A stretch of 17,735 nt of DNA from Deinococcus arboris (lineage in GTDB: Bacteria > Deinococcota > Deinococci > Deinococcales > Deinococcaceae): contig NZ_WQLB01000050.1 of NCBI RefSeq assembly GCF_009755355.1, positions 1 to 17,735 of the forward strand, read 5' to 3'. This document shows, piece by piece, positions 8,069 to 15,527 of the stretch (position 1 is its first letter; each line of letters begins with the position of its first letter). The notes below the pieces were generated by a model, which saw only the letters and a list, made by a program, of their open reading frames with translations, searched no databases and was not told the DNA's origin. The position numbers were made by a program, and so were the translations under genes.

Positions 8069-8667
8069 CCGACCCAGAACCCACCGCGCCCCCCGGCCCT
8101 GTGGTGGCGCTGCCGGTCTATCCCGGCGTCAGCGAGTTGGAATTGGGCCTGATGGTGACTGTTCTGCGGCTGTGCGGCGGCGAGAAGGCGGCCCTGACCG
8201 TTCACCGTTCGCGGATCAGCGTGGTGACGGCAGGCGGGCTGGTGATGACGCCGCATGTGCTATACGCCGCGCTGCCTGAGCCGGCGGCGCTGCTCCTGCC
8301 GGGCGGCCCCGGCGCGGCCAAGGCCAGCCGCGATCCCCTGCTGCGTGCCTTTCTGGCCGCGCACACGGGTCTGCCCACAGGTGTAAGCGGCAGCGGCCTG
8401 CTGCTCCTGGGCGAGGCGGGGGTGCTGGATGGCCGCGCGGTGGGCGGTCCTGCTGACTTGACCGATACGCTCTGGAATTACACGCCCCAGGAGGTGCGCC
8501 CCGGCGAGATCGTGACGGACGATGCGCTGTGCAGCGCCCCCGCTGGGCTGGGCGCCTTGCACGCTGCCCTGCATGTGGCGCGGGCCGTATGGGGCGAAGA
8601 AGCGGCGCAGGATGCGGCCCGGCGAATAGAAGCCGGGCCGCTGCTGGTGGCAGGTCAAGCCGGGTAG
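8065..8667 (+). CDS. DJ-1/PfpI-family protein lacking the nucleophile cysteine
   Basis: This 200-aa protein has the class I glutamine-amidotransferase-like fold of DJ-1/PfpI/ThiJ. An N-terminal strand VVALPVYPGVSELELG (13-28) is followed by a Pro-Gly-Gly-rich loop LLLPGGPGAAKASRDPLLRAFL (77-97). The nucleophile-elbow region GVSGSGLLLLGEAGVLDGR (106-124) aligns with the family's VCTGALLLAEAGLLDGR pattern. The catalytic Cys is absent: Ser108, Gly109 and Ser110 fill the elbow. The only cysteines are at 37 and 156, away from that site. It is therefore unlikely to have classical DJ-1 cysteine chemistry and may be a binding or regulatory homologue. GTG 8065 overlaps the preceding stop (GTGA), so it is translated as part of the trio. 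Confidence 0.82.
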   Translation: MTDPEPTAPPGPVVALPVYPGVSELELGLMVTVLRLCGGEKAALTVHRSRISVVTAGGLVMTPHVLYAALPEPAALLLPGGPGAAKASRDPLLRAFLAAHTGLPTGVSGSGLLLLGEAGVLDGRAVGGPADLTDTLWNYTPQEVRPGEIVTDDALCSAPAGLGALHAALHVARAVWGEEAAQDAARRIEAGPLLVAGQAG

Positions 8668-8990
8668 CTCTGGCTGGCCGGCACCTCGGTTTAGGCGAGG
8701 GGAGCCGCTTGAACGTGATCACGGACGCGCAAGCTGTTGCCAGGAGAAGAAACTGGTCGGCGGCTAAGGTCTGAAGGCGATCAGGTCAGCGGAAAATCTT
8801 TGAAGTCCTTAGCATTGCTCAGGTTGTGGGTCAGCCCCTTGATGACAAGGATTGGGGCCAGCGTTTGCATACCTCCCGACCAATGCGAGAGGTGGACCTG
8901 AAACGTCTACTGCTTCAGGTCCAAAGGCTTCAACGAATGCCAACCTCTTTTCCAGACCGCTCTCGGCCGGCGCTGGTATTCAATCTGCCC
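8668..8990. other. Gene-free, less GC-rich gap with possible gene debris
   Basis: This 323-nt stretch between the DJ-1-like gene and the PIG-L gene (both stops face it) is visibly less GC-rich than its neighbours. It contains a 10-bp palindrome CGTGATCACG (8714-8723), a perfect 9-bp inverted repeat (8894-8922) and a short minus-strand reading frame (ATG 8870 to TGA 8781, 29 aa) ending LTHNLSNAKDFKDFPLT. That ending weakly recalls the THN..DF end of PIN-domain (VapC) toxins. A short ribosome-site-like GGGAGG directly abuts that ATG with no proper spacing. No intact gene is supported. It looks like the site of an old insertion or a decayed gene. Confidence 0.45.
8894..8922. repeat. Perfect 9-bp inverted repeat
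   Basis: GGACCTGAA (8894-8902) and TTCAGGTCC (8914-8922) are exact reverse complements around an 11-nt loop. They lie about 70 nt past the stop of the minus-strand PIG-L gene. With no T-run, this could be a terminator-like RNA hairpin or a terminal-repeat relic. Confidence 0.5.
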
Positions 8991-9812
8991 TCAGTTCAGA
9001 TGCTCGAACCCCGCCAAGCCGTCGAACAGGCCGCGCAGCGGATAGCTCCCAAGGGCAGTGCGGGTGCCGCCGATGCTAAAGCGCTCGGCGCCCAGCAGCA
9101 TCGCTTCCATTGTGGCGCGCTCCTCGGGGCTCATCTTGCCCATGACGCTCTGCTCGCCGGTCTGGGTGCCGTGGGCCTTCAGGGCGGCGCGTTTGTTGTC
9201 GGCGTAGGCAGCCACGTCAATCTTGACGGCCACCGTTTCCTCCGACACGCCGTAGACCAGCGGGTCCAGGTTCTCACCCATGCGCGACAGGCCCTGCGCC
9301 GCCTGGGTGGTCAGGGCGGTGTAATACAGGCGCTGCGGCCCGCCCCCTGGCAGGTGCCCGGTACTAAAGAAGGCCGCCGTGGCCGCGCGGTGGATTTGCA
9401 GGTGGTCAATGTGGCCGTAGCCGCCGTGGGGGTCAAAGGTCACCATGACCTGCGGCGCCACCTCGGCAATCAGGGCGCGCAGGCCCACTTCGACGTCCAG
9501 CGGGTTTACGTTCATCAGGGCCCTGGGGTCGCCGTGCCGGGTGCGCTCGTAGCGGCCCGAATCGTGGTAGTCCAGAAAGACGGGGGGGCCAATTTCCAGC
9601 GCCTCGCACGCCTCGCGCAGTTCCTGCTCGCGCTGGGCGCCCAGGTCGTCCACCGTCATGCCGGGCACGGTGATTTTTCCGGCCTCGCCGCGCGTGGCGC
9701 AGGCCAGGACCACCTTCACCCCCTGGCGGGCGTAGTGGGTCAGGGTGCCGCCGACACTGAACGCTTCGTCATCCGGGTGGGCAAACACAGCCAGCAGGGT
9801 TGGGGTCGTCAT
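8991..9812 (-). CDS. PIG-L/LmbE-family zinc deacetylase
   Basis: This 273-aa protein belongs to the PIG-L (LmbE) family, Zn-dependent enzymes that remove acetyl or related groups from N-acetylglucosamine conjugates. AHPDDE (11-16) carries the His and Asp metal ligands and the general base. GGYGHIDHLQIH (about 130-141) supplies the third ligand, in the pattern seen in MshB/Mca (GHPDH). Its length is typical for the MshB/Mca branch and longer than the BshB1 type. Deinococcus makes bacillithiol, so a GlcNAc-malate deacetylase or bacillithiol-conjugate amidase is plausible, but the exact substrate is inference. The start is ATG 9812, with a minus-strand -10 (TACACT) ending 9 nt upstream and no Shine-Dalgarno. 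It is divergent from the SUKH-like gene across 82 nt. Confidence 0.92.
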   Translation of the reverse strand: MTTPTLLAVFAHPDDEAFSVGGTLTHYARQGVKVVLACATRGEAGKITVPGMTVDDLGAQREQELREACEALEIGPPVFLDYHDSGRYERTRHGDPRALMNVNPLDVEVGLRALIAEVAPQVMVTFDPHGGYGHIDHLQIHRAATAAFFSTGHLPGGGPQRLYYTALTTQAAQGLSRMGENLDPLVYGVSEETVAVKIDVAAYADNKRAALKAHGTQTGEQSVMGKMSPEERATMEAMLLGAERFSIGGTRTALGSYPLRGLFDGLAGFEHLN

Positions 9813-9821
9813 GCTCGACCC

Positions 9822-9827
9822 AGTGTA
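9822..9827 (-). promoter_or_regulatory. -10 element of leaderless-type promoter for PIG-L gene
   Basis: On the minus strand this reads TACACT and ends 9 nt before the ATG at 9812. A TTGGCT-like -35 lies at 9852-9847 with a somewhat long 19-nt spacer. It shares the 82-nt divergent region with the promoter of the SUKH-like gene. Confidence 0.5.
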
Positions 9828-9882
9828 GCGGTGGCCAGTGGGATTCAGCCAAGGGGCCCGGAGTGGGCGGGTAGGGGTGCCC

Positions 9883-9888
9883 TAAACT
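9883..9888 (+). promoter_or_regulatory. -10 element of leaderless-type promoter for SUKH-like gene
   Basis: TAAACT ends 6 nt before the GTG at 9895 with no Shine-Dalgarno. It supports this GTG as the true start. Confidence 0.55.
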
Positions 9889-9894
9889 GCCTCG

Positions 9895-10692
9895 GTGCAG
9901 CCCTACTTCAACGCGCCTTATGACTGGCGACCCGCCGCGACCTCAGAACAACTGGAGGCCGCGGCCCAGGCCCTTGAAATAACTTGGCCGGATGCCCTCA
10001 GGTCACTGTACGAGGAGCACGATGGCGCTGGCCCGCAGAGATTGGCTTCAGACTGGGAGGAGCAGTGGGAGGGCGTCTTGGACGAGGATGAGGACGCCCG
10101 GCCTCAGGCGCCTTTCCTGATGAGTCTGGAAGAAGCTGCGGCGTGGTACGTCAGCACCGCAGAGTTATTTCCGGCGGACCTGCGGTTTTTCTGGACGGAT
10201 GACAACTCCAATTACGTCGGTGTCTATGTGCGGGGGCCGCTGGAAGGCATGGTGTGCGTGCTAGGCCATGACGGTGGTGGTCTGGTGCCGGTCTTTCGAA
10301 CCATTCCGTCTTTTCTGGATTGGGTGGACGCGCATCCTCTGCGAGATGTCTTCACGGACGGCGCTCTCGTTCCCGCCTTTCCAGGCCGTGCGCCAGACCC
10401 TTTACATGATGAAGAGGACTGGCAGCGGGCACTGAGCCTCTATCAGAATGCGGAGCAGCGAGAGGACAACCCCCGCTTGGCCTGTGCCATGGCCCTTACC
10501 CCTTATGGGCAGAGCAGCGTCCTGCTGCCCTTTCTGGATCATCCAGACTTTTACGTGGTGGCGCGTGCGGTAGAGATTCTGGCGCAGCGGCGATATACCC
10601 CCGCCTACACGCTGATTCGGGAGCTAGCGGTCCAGCCGGGCAACCGCAGCAACGGCGCCGCCGAGCGGGCCATGAGAACCTGGCGCCCCTGA
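9895..10692 (+). CDS. SMI1/KNR4 (SUKH)-like protein with HEAT-like C-terminus
   Basis: This 265-aa protein has an N-terminal half (about 10-150) with the SUKH/SMI1-KNR4 profile. A helix SEQLEAAAQALEITWPDALRSLY (17-39) is followed by the family turn EEHDGAG (40-46), an FLMSLEEAA segment, then strands ending in YVGVYVRGPLEGMVCVLGHDG and VPVFRTIPSFLDWVDA. SUKH domains are best known as immunity proteins against polymorphic toxins, though many are housekeeping or regulatory. The C-terminal part (about 170-265) forms helix pairs resembling HEAT repeats, for example LLPFLDHPDFYVVARAVEIL. Base composition is visibly less GC-rich than the neighbours, suggesting transfer. No toxin gene is adjacent, so it may be an orphan immunity gene. 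The start is GTG 9895 behind a -10 hexamer. Confidence 0.75.
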   Translation: MQPYFNAPYDWRPAATSEQLEAAAQALEITWPDALRSLYEEHDGAGPQRLASDWEEQWEGVLDEDEDARPQAPFLMSLEEAAAWYVSTAELFPADLRFFWTDDNSNYVGVYVRGPLEGMVCVLGHDGGGLVPVFRTIPSFLDWVDAHPLRDVFTDGALVPAFPGRAPDPLHDEEDWQRALSLYQNAEQREDNPRLACAMALTPYGQSSVLLPFLDHPDFYVVARAVEILAQRRYTPAYTLIRELAVQPGNRSNGAAERAMRTWRP

Positions 10693-10698
10693 GGGCCG

Positions 10699-10917
10699 TC
10701 AGAGGGATTCCGCTCGCGCCAGCACCTGCCCCCGGCCGTAAAAGTCCCAGCAGGCTTCCGGCCAGGTCCGCAGAATGAGGCGGCGGTTGACCGCGTCGGC
10801 GGCGTGCAGCGCCTCGCCCAGCGCGCGGTAAAAGCGGCTGCCCTGCTCCTGCATGGCGCGGGCGGTCCAGTACACCGGGGCCTGTTCCAATTCTTGTTGC
10901 TGCTCGGGGCTGGGCAT
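10699..10917 (-). CDS. Unknown 72-aa protein
   Basis: This small reading frame starts at ATG 10917 and ends 7 nt from the convergent SUKH-like gene. The product begins MPSPEQQQELEQAPVYW and continues as mixed helix with several aromatic residues (FYRALGEAL, TWPEACWDFYGRG). There is no signal peptide, membrane segment or domain I recognise. A degenerate -10 (CAAGAT on the minus strand, 10925-10930) ends 7 nt upstream, consistent with a leaderless start. It is divergent from the parA-like gene. Support comes from G/C third positions, coherent amino-acid composition and tight packing. Confidence 0.6.
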   Translation of the reverse strand: MPSPEQQQELEQAPVYWTARAMQEQGSRFYRALGEALHAADAVNRRLILRTWPEACWDFYGRGQVLARAESL

Positions 10918-10993
10918 GGCCCCTATCTTGCCGCAAGCCTCCGGCTGGCCACGCTGCCCGCTACAGCTGACCGGGGGCCAACGTGGTGGGTGC

Positions 10994-10999
10994 TACCCT
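10994..10999 (+). promoter_or_regulatory. -10 element of leaderless-type promoter for the parA-gluQ unit
   Basis: TACCCT ends 9 nt before the ATG at 11009 and there is no Shine-Dalgarno. It appears to serve the four following genes, since no other promoter-like -10 was noticed between them. Confidence 0.5.
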
Positions 11000-11008
11000 G
11001 GCCCCAGC

Positions 11009-11617
11009 ATGACCCGGACAGTAGCCATCACTTCGGAAAAGGGAGGCGTGGGCAAAAGCACCCTGGCGGTCCACCTGGCCGGCGCGGCGCAGGAACAGGG
11101 CCTGCGGCCCCTCCTGATTGATGAAGACGGCCGTGTGGGCAGCAGCCTGCGCTGGGCGGCGCGGACGGGCGGACTACCGTTTGACGTGCTGGCCGCCGAG
11201 GACGTGAAGCCCAAGAAGCTGGCCGGGTACGACCTCGTGGTGCTGGACACCGAGGGCCGCCCCAAACGCAAGGAGCTGCGCCAGCTGGCCGAGCGCGCCG
11301 ACCTGCTGCTGGTGCCCAGCGGGGTCAGCCCCCTGGAACTGGACGCCACCCGTGAACTGATGGATTTTCTGCACGCCGAGGGCGCCGCCCGCAAGACCCG
11401 CGTGGCCCTGACCCGCGTGCCGCCCGTGGGTCACGCGGCCGAGGACGCCCGCGAGGGACTGCGCGACGACGGCTTTACGGTGTGCAACGCGGTGGTGCGC
11501 CAGTACGCCGCCTTTGGCCGCGCCGCCGAACTGGGCGTGCTGGTGCGCGACGTGCCCGTTCCCCGCGCAGACCTTGCCTGGGCTGACGTGACCACCCTGG
11601 CCCGCGAGCTGTGGTGA
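11009..11617 (+). CDS. Small ParA-family partition ATPase
   Basis: This 202-aa ATPase is of the deviant-Walker ParA/MinD type. The P-loop KGGVGKST (11-18) keeps both lysines, including the signature Lys11 that makes these proteins dimerise around ATP. Walker A' LLIDEDGRVGSSLRW (35-49) and Walker B YDLVVLDTEGRP (74-85) follow, then LLLVPSGVSPLELDA. There is no N-terminal DNA-binding extension, so it is of the short ParF/Soj-like class (about 200 aa). An in-frame ATG at 10853 is rejected because it precedes the -10 and overlaps a minus-strand gene. The next gene encodes a small basic protein 10 nt downstream, which is the expected position of the partner that binds the centromere. No clear array of iteron-like repeats was seen upstream. 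Its role could be partition of DNA or of another cargo. Confidence 0.9.
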   Translation: MTRTVAITSEKGGVGKSTLAVHLAGAAQEQGLRPLLIDEDGRVGSSLRWAARTGGLPFDVLAAEDVKPKKLAGYDLVVLDTEGRPKRKELRQLAERADLLLVPSGVSPLELDATRELMDFLHAEGAARKTRVALTRVPPVGHAAEDAREGLRDDGFTVCNAVVRQYAAFGRAAELGVLVRDVPVPRADLAWADVTTLARELW

Positions 11618-11627
11618 CGCGCTGAGC

Positions 11628-11864
11628 ATGGGCCGCTTTGATTACCTGAGCAAAACGGGCAAGAAGGCCAAGAAAGAGGCCGGGCGCAAGGTCACCCCGG
11701 CCCCCGACGCCCGGCGCACCCACGCGCCCGACCCCGTCGAAGCCGTGTATCTGCGCCGCGAAACAGTCCGCGCGGTGAGCAGGGCCCTGAAAAAGGGCGG
11801 CGGCGAGAGCGTCGAGGAACTGGCCGAGGACCTGCTGCTGGCTTGGCTGCGCGCCCGGTCATGA
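11628..11864 (+). CDS. Small basic ribbon-helix-helix-like ParA partner
   Basis: This 78-aa protein has a Lys/Arg-rich flexible N-terminus (SKTGKKAKKEAGRKV, about 8-22). The C-terminal half has a ribbon-helix-helix pattern: a short strand AVYLRR, a helix ETVRAVSRALKKG and a second helix SVEELAEDLLLAWLRAR. That size and layout match ParG-type partners of small ParA proteins, which use the RHH to bind DNA and the basic tail to stimulate the ATPase. I infer this role and do not recognise the exact family. It starts 10 nt after the ParA stop and its stop overlaps the next start by 4 nt (ATGA). No good Shine-Dalgarno is visible, so translational coupling is likely. Confidence 0.75.
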   Translation: MGRFDYLSKTGKKAKKEAGRKVTPAPDARRTHAPDPVEAVYLRRETVRAVSRALKKGGGESVEELAEDLLLAWLRARS

Positions 11865-12373
11865 CGCCGGCAGCGGCGCGCGCCGGTCGGGCGGTCGCCC
11901 TGCTGCTGGCTCTGCTCGTCACGGTGCCGGGCGTGCTCAATCCCTTGCAGCCGGGCTGGCTGAGTAACGTCAACCTGGTGTTCCACGAAGCCGGGCACGT
12001 GCTGCTCATGTGGGCAGGCGAGACGGTGACCCTGTTGGGCGGCAGCGCCGTGCAGGTGCTGGTGCCGGCCGCCTGCGTGGCGACCTTCCTGGCGCGTCAG
12101 GAGCGCTTTGCGGCTGGGCTGGTCACCCTCTGGCTGGGGCACTCGCTGGCGGGGGTGGCGGCGTATATCCGCGACGCCCCGGCGCGCGAACTGCCCCTGC
12201 TGACGGGTGACCCCGACACCCACGACTGGTGGCAACTGCTGGTCGGCTGGAACGCGCTGGGCGCCGCCGACCCGCTGGGCCGCTTCATGCTGTTTCTGGC
12301 CTACGCCGCCGTCATTCTGGGCACGCTGCTGGCCGTCTGGAACGAATTGAACAGTTCGCCGGAGCCGGCGTGA
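11861..12373 (+). CDS. Membrane protein with HEAGH motif, putative metallopeptidase-like
   Basis: This 170-aa protein has about four hydrophobic segments (about 10-27, 62-78, 85-103 and 143-161), so it is probably an integral membrane protein. The loop after the first segment contains VFHEAGHVLL, a HEXXH zinc-binding motif at residues 42-46. Other polar residues that could join a metal site lie further on: H94 in WLGHSLAG, D105 in AYIRDAP and HDW at 121-123. This resembles uncharacterised membrane families related to M50/site-2 proteases, but the second M50 motif (NxxPxxxxDG) is not evident, so proteolysis is unproven. ATG 11861 overlaps the stop of the RHH-like gene, and its own stop overlaps the gluQ start. 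An in-frame ATG at 11843 is possible but less likely. Confidence 0.75.
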   Translation: MTPAAARAGRAVALLLALLVTVPGVLNPLQPGWLSNVNLVFHEAGHVLLMWAGETVTLLGGSAVQVLVPAACVATFLARQERFAAGLVTLWLGHSLAGVAAYIRDAPARELPLLTGDPDTHDWWQLLVGWNALGAADPLGRFMLFLAYAAVILGTLLAVWNELNSSPEPA

Positions 12374-13248
12374 GCGTCGTCGGCCGCTTCGCACCCAGTC
12401 CCACCGGCGCCATGCATCTGGGCAATGCGCGCACCGCCCTGCTGGCCTGGCTGCATTCGCGCGCCCAGGGCGGGCGCCACCTGCTGAGGTTTGAAGATCT
12501 CGACACCGGCCGCGTGCGCCCCTGGGCCTTTGAAACCACCCGCCTGGACCTGGCCTGGCTGGGCCTGGACTGGGACGAGGAGGTCATCCAGTCCAGCCGG
12601 CTGCCGCTGTACGAGGCGGCGCTGGCCCGCCTGGACACCTATCCCTGCACCTGCACCCGCAAGGAAGTGCAGGCGGCCGTCCAGGCCAGCGTGGGTGCCC
12701 CCCATGGCGCCGAGCCGGTGTATCCCGGCACCTGCCGCGCGGGCCATATGCCGGGCCGCCCAGCGGCGGTGCGCTGGCGCGTGCCAGCCGAAGTGGCCTG
12801 CGCCCAGGACGAGCTGTCGCAGACCGCCCTCTGTCAGGACCTGCCCACCGAGGTCGGTGACCTGGCCCTGCGCCGCAACGACGGCGTGTTCGCTTACCAC
12901 CTGGCGGTGGTCGTTGATGATGCGGCACAGGGCGTGACCGATGTGTTGCGCGGCGCCGACTTGCTGGGTGCCACCCCCCGGCAGGTGGCCCTGCAAGGCG
13001 CACTGGGCCTGCCCACCCCGCGCTACTGGCATGTGCCGCTGCTGCTGGACTTTCGGGGCGAGAGATTGGCCAAACGCGGCGGCGCGCCCCCCGTGCAGGC
13101 CCTGCGGGAAGGCGGCGATTCGCCGGGGCGTGTGCGCGCCGAACTCGCCCGCAGCCTGGGCTGGGCGGTGCCCCCCGAGGTCAGTCTGGACGACCTGCTG
13201 CCGCTGTGGCGCGCGGTGCTGGAGGGCCGCCTGACCCTGAGGGCCTGA
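12370..13248 (+). CDS. gluQ: Glutamyl-Q tRNA(Asp) synthetase
   Basis: GluQ activates glutamate and transfers it to the queuosine in the anticodon of tRNA-Asp. This 292-aa protein is the catalytic half of a class I glutamyl-tRNA synthetase with no anticodon-binding domain, as expected for the family. The HIGH-type motif is GRFAPSPTGAMHLGNA (5-20). The KMSKS equivalent is LAKRGG (233-238). Cys93, Cys95, Tyr118 and Cys122 match the zinc ligands of E. coli GluQ. Short length and a degenerate KMSKS loop separate it from true GluRS. GTG 12370 overlaps the previous stop (GTGA), so it is translated at the end of the parA unit. Queuosine genes are not nearby. Confidence 0.93.
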   Translation: MSVVGRFAPSPTGAMHLGNARTALLAWLHSRAQGGRHLLRFEDLDTGRVRPWAFETTRLDLAWLGLDWDEEVIQSSRLPLYEAALARLDTYPCTCTRKEVQAAVQASVGAPHGAEPVYPGTCRAGHMPGRPAAVRWRVPAEVACAQDELSQTALCQDLPTEVGDLALRRNDGVFAYHLAVVVDDAAQGVTDVLRGADLLGATPRQVALQGALGLPTPRYWHVPLLLDFRGERLAKRGGAPPVQALREGGDSPGRVRAELARSLGWAVPPEVSLDDLLPLWRAVLEGRLTLRA

Positions 13249-13269
13249 CGCTGCTCTGCCCGCTCAATC

Positions 13270-13294
13270 TAGACAGTTTGTCTAAGTTTGCCTA
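13270..13294. promoter_or_regulatory. Inverted and tandem repeat upstream of trpBA, probable operator
   Basis: TAGACA (13270-13275) and TGTCTA (13279-13284) form a perfect palindrome with a 3-nt spacer. The 10-mer AGTTTGTCTA (13275-13284) is followed at once by AGTTTGCCTA (13285-13294), one base different, giving half-sites one helical turn apart. It ends 22 nt before the trpB -10, where a regulator could block or activate transcription. Which regulator binds is unknown. The sequence is A/T-rich in a GC-rich region. Confidence 0.6.
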
Positions 13295-13316
13295 ACGCCC
13301 GTTCGTGGGCGGGGTC

Positions 13317-13322
13317 TACGCT
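13317..13322 (+). promoter_or_regulatory. -10 element of leaderless-type promoter for trpBA
   Basis: TACGCT ends 6 nt before the ATG at 13329, with no Shine-Dalgarno. No good -35 lies 17 nt upstream, which fits a promoter that depends on a factor bound at the upstream repeats. No trp leader peptide or attenuator fits in this space. Confidence 0.6.
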
Positions 13323-13328
13323 GGTGAC

Positions 13329-14596
<1,268 letters not shown>

Positions 14597-14600
<4 letters not shown>

Positions 14601-15424
14601 CGGCCACTGTTTCTGCCACGCGCGGCGCCGCCCGCCTGCACGCCGCCTTTGCCCAGGCGGCCGCCCAGGGCCGCGCGGCCTTTATTCCTTACATGACGGC
14701 CGGTTATCCCAGCGCCCACGCCTTTCCGGCCTTGGCCACCGACCTGCTGACCCACGCCGATATTCTGGAAGTTGGGATTCCCTACAGCGACCCGCTGGGC
14801 GACGGCCCCACCATTCAGCGGGCCAGCGAGCAGGCGCTGGCAGGCGGCACCAGCACCCGCCATTCCTTGCGGCTGATCGCCGGGCTGCGCGCGCAGACCG
14901 ACAAGCCCATCGTGGTCATGACCTATGTGAACCCCATCTACGCTGTGGGGCCGCGCGAGTTCATGCGCCTGGCCCAGGAAGCGGGCGTGGACGGCCTGAT
15001 TCTGCCTGACCTCCCGCCTGATCAGGACCTGGAGATTGCCGACCTGGCCGCCGAACACGGCCTGGCCGTCACCTTCCTGATTGCGCCGACCAGCACCCCG
15101 GCGCGTGTGGCGCTGGTGGCGCGCGCCTGCACCGGCTTTCTGTACGCGGTCAGCGTGACCGGCGTGACCGGCGCCCGTGAAGGCGCGGCGCTGGGCGAGG
15201 TGCCTGCCATGCTGGCTCTGGCCCGGCAGCACGCCCGCGTGCCGGTGGCGGTGGGCTTTGGGGTCAAAGACGCCGCCACCGCCCACCAGGTCGCGCAGGT
15301 GGCGGACGGCGTGGTGGTGGGCAGCGTCTTTATCACCGCAGCGGCCAATGGCCAGGATGTCGGCGCGCTGGCGGCCAGCATCGCCGCTGGGTGCGGGCGT
15401 GACCAGGCTCGGTCACGGGGCTGA
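14597..15424 (+). CDS. trpA: Tryptophan synthase alpha chain
   Basis: TrpA cleaves indole-3-glycerol phosphate and channels the indole to TrpB. This 275-aa TIM-barrel protein has the expected [11 protein letters not shown] start, the catalytic Glu in [21 protein letters not shown] with Asp in the same loop, [12 protein letters not shown], the LPDLPPDQ segment, and the phosphate-binding [10 protein letters not shown] and ADGVVVGS motifs. All are in family order with no break. ATG 14597 overlaps the trpB stop (ATGA) and has a strong GGAGG (14585-14589) 7 nt upstream, so it is translated both through coupling and by its own ribosome-binding site. Confidence 0.97.
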
Positions 15425-15476
15425 ATGACTGAGCTTAAGCCGGGCGGCTGTCAGCCCCCTGTGAGCGCGCCCTGCC

Positions 15477-15482
15477 TAGACT
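15477..15482 (+). promoter_or_regulatory. -10 element for GGDEF gene
   Basis: TAGACT (TANNNT) lies 45 nt before the ATG at 15528, leaving a leader that contains GGAGG five nt before the start. No convincing -35 was found. Confidence 0.45.
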
Positions 15483-15527
15483 GACCGCCACGGTTGGCTC
15501 CTTGCGGCGCCTGCCCTGGAGGCCCGC

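Noticed and set aside
8775..8999. Plus-strand frame through the low-GC gap (…QPLDDKDWGQRL…)
   Set aside because: It has no start signal at a sensible position, no recognised family, and runs directly into the antisense of the PIG-L gene.
8826..9923. Long plus-strand frame across the PIG-L gene
   Set aside because: It is antisense to a gene with complete PIG-L motifs. Its translation is rich in Gln, His and Arg and has no recognisable domain.
12301..13032. Minus-strand frame opposite gluQ
   Set aside because: gluQ has all catalytic and zinc-binding residues on the plus strand. The opposite frame has no domain.
15431..15465. GCTTAAGC palindrome and GGCTG-T-CAGCC element after trpA as terminator
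   Set aside because: The first is only 8 bp and the second has a one-base loop that cannot form a normal hairpin. No T-run follows.
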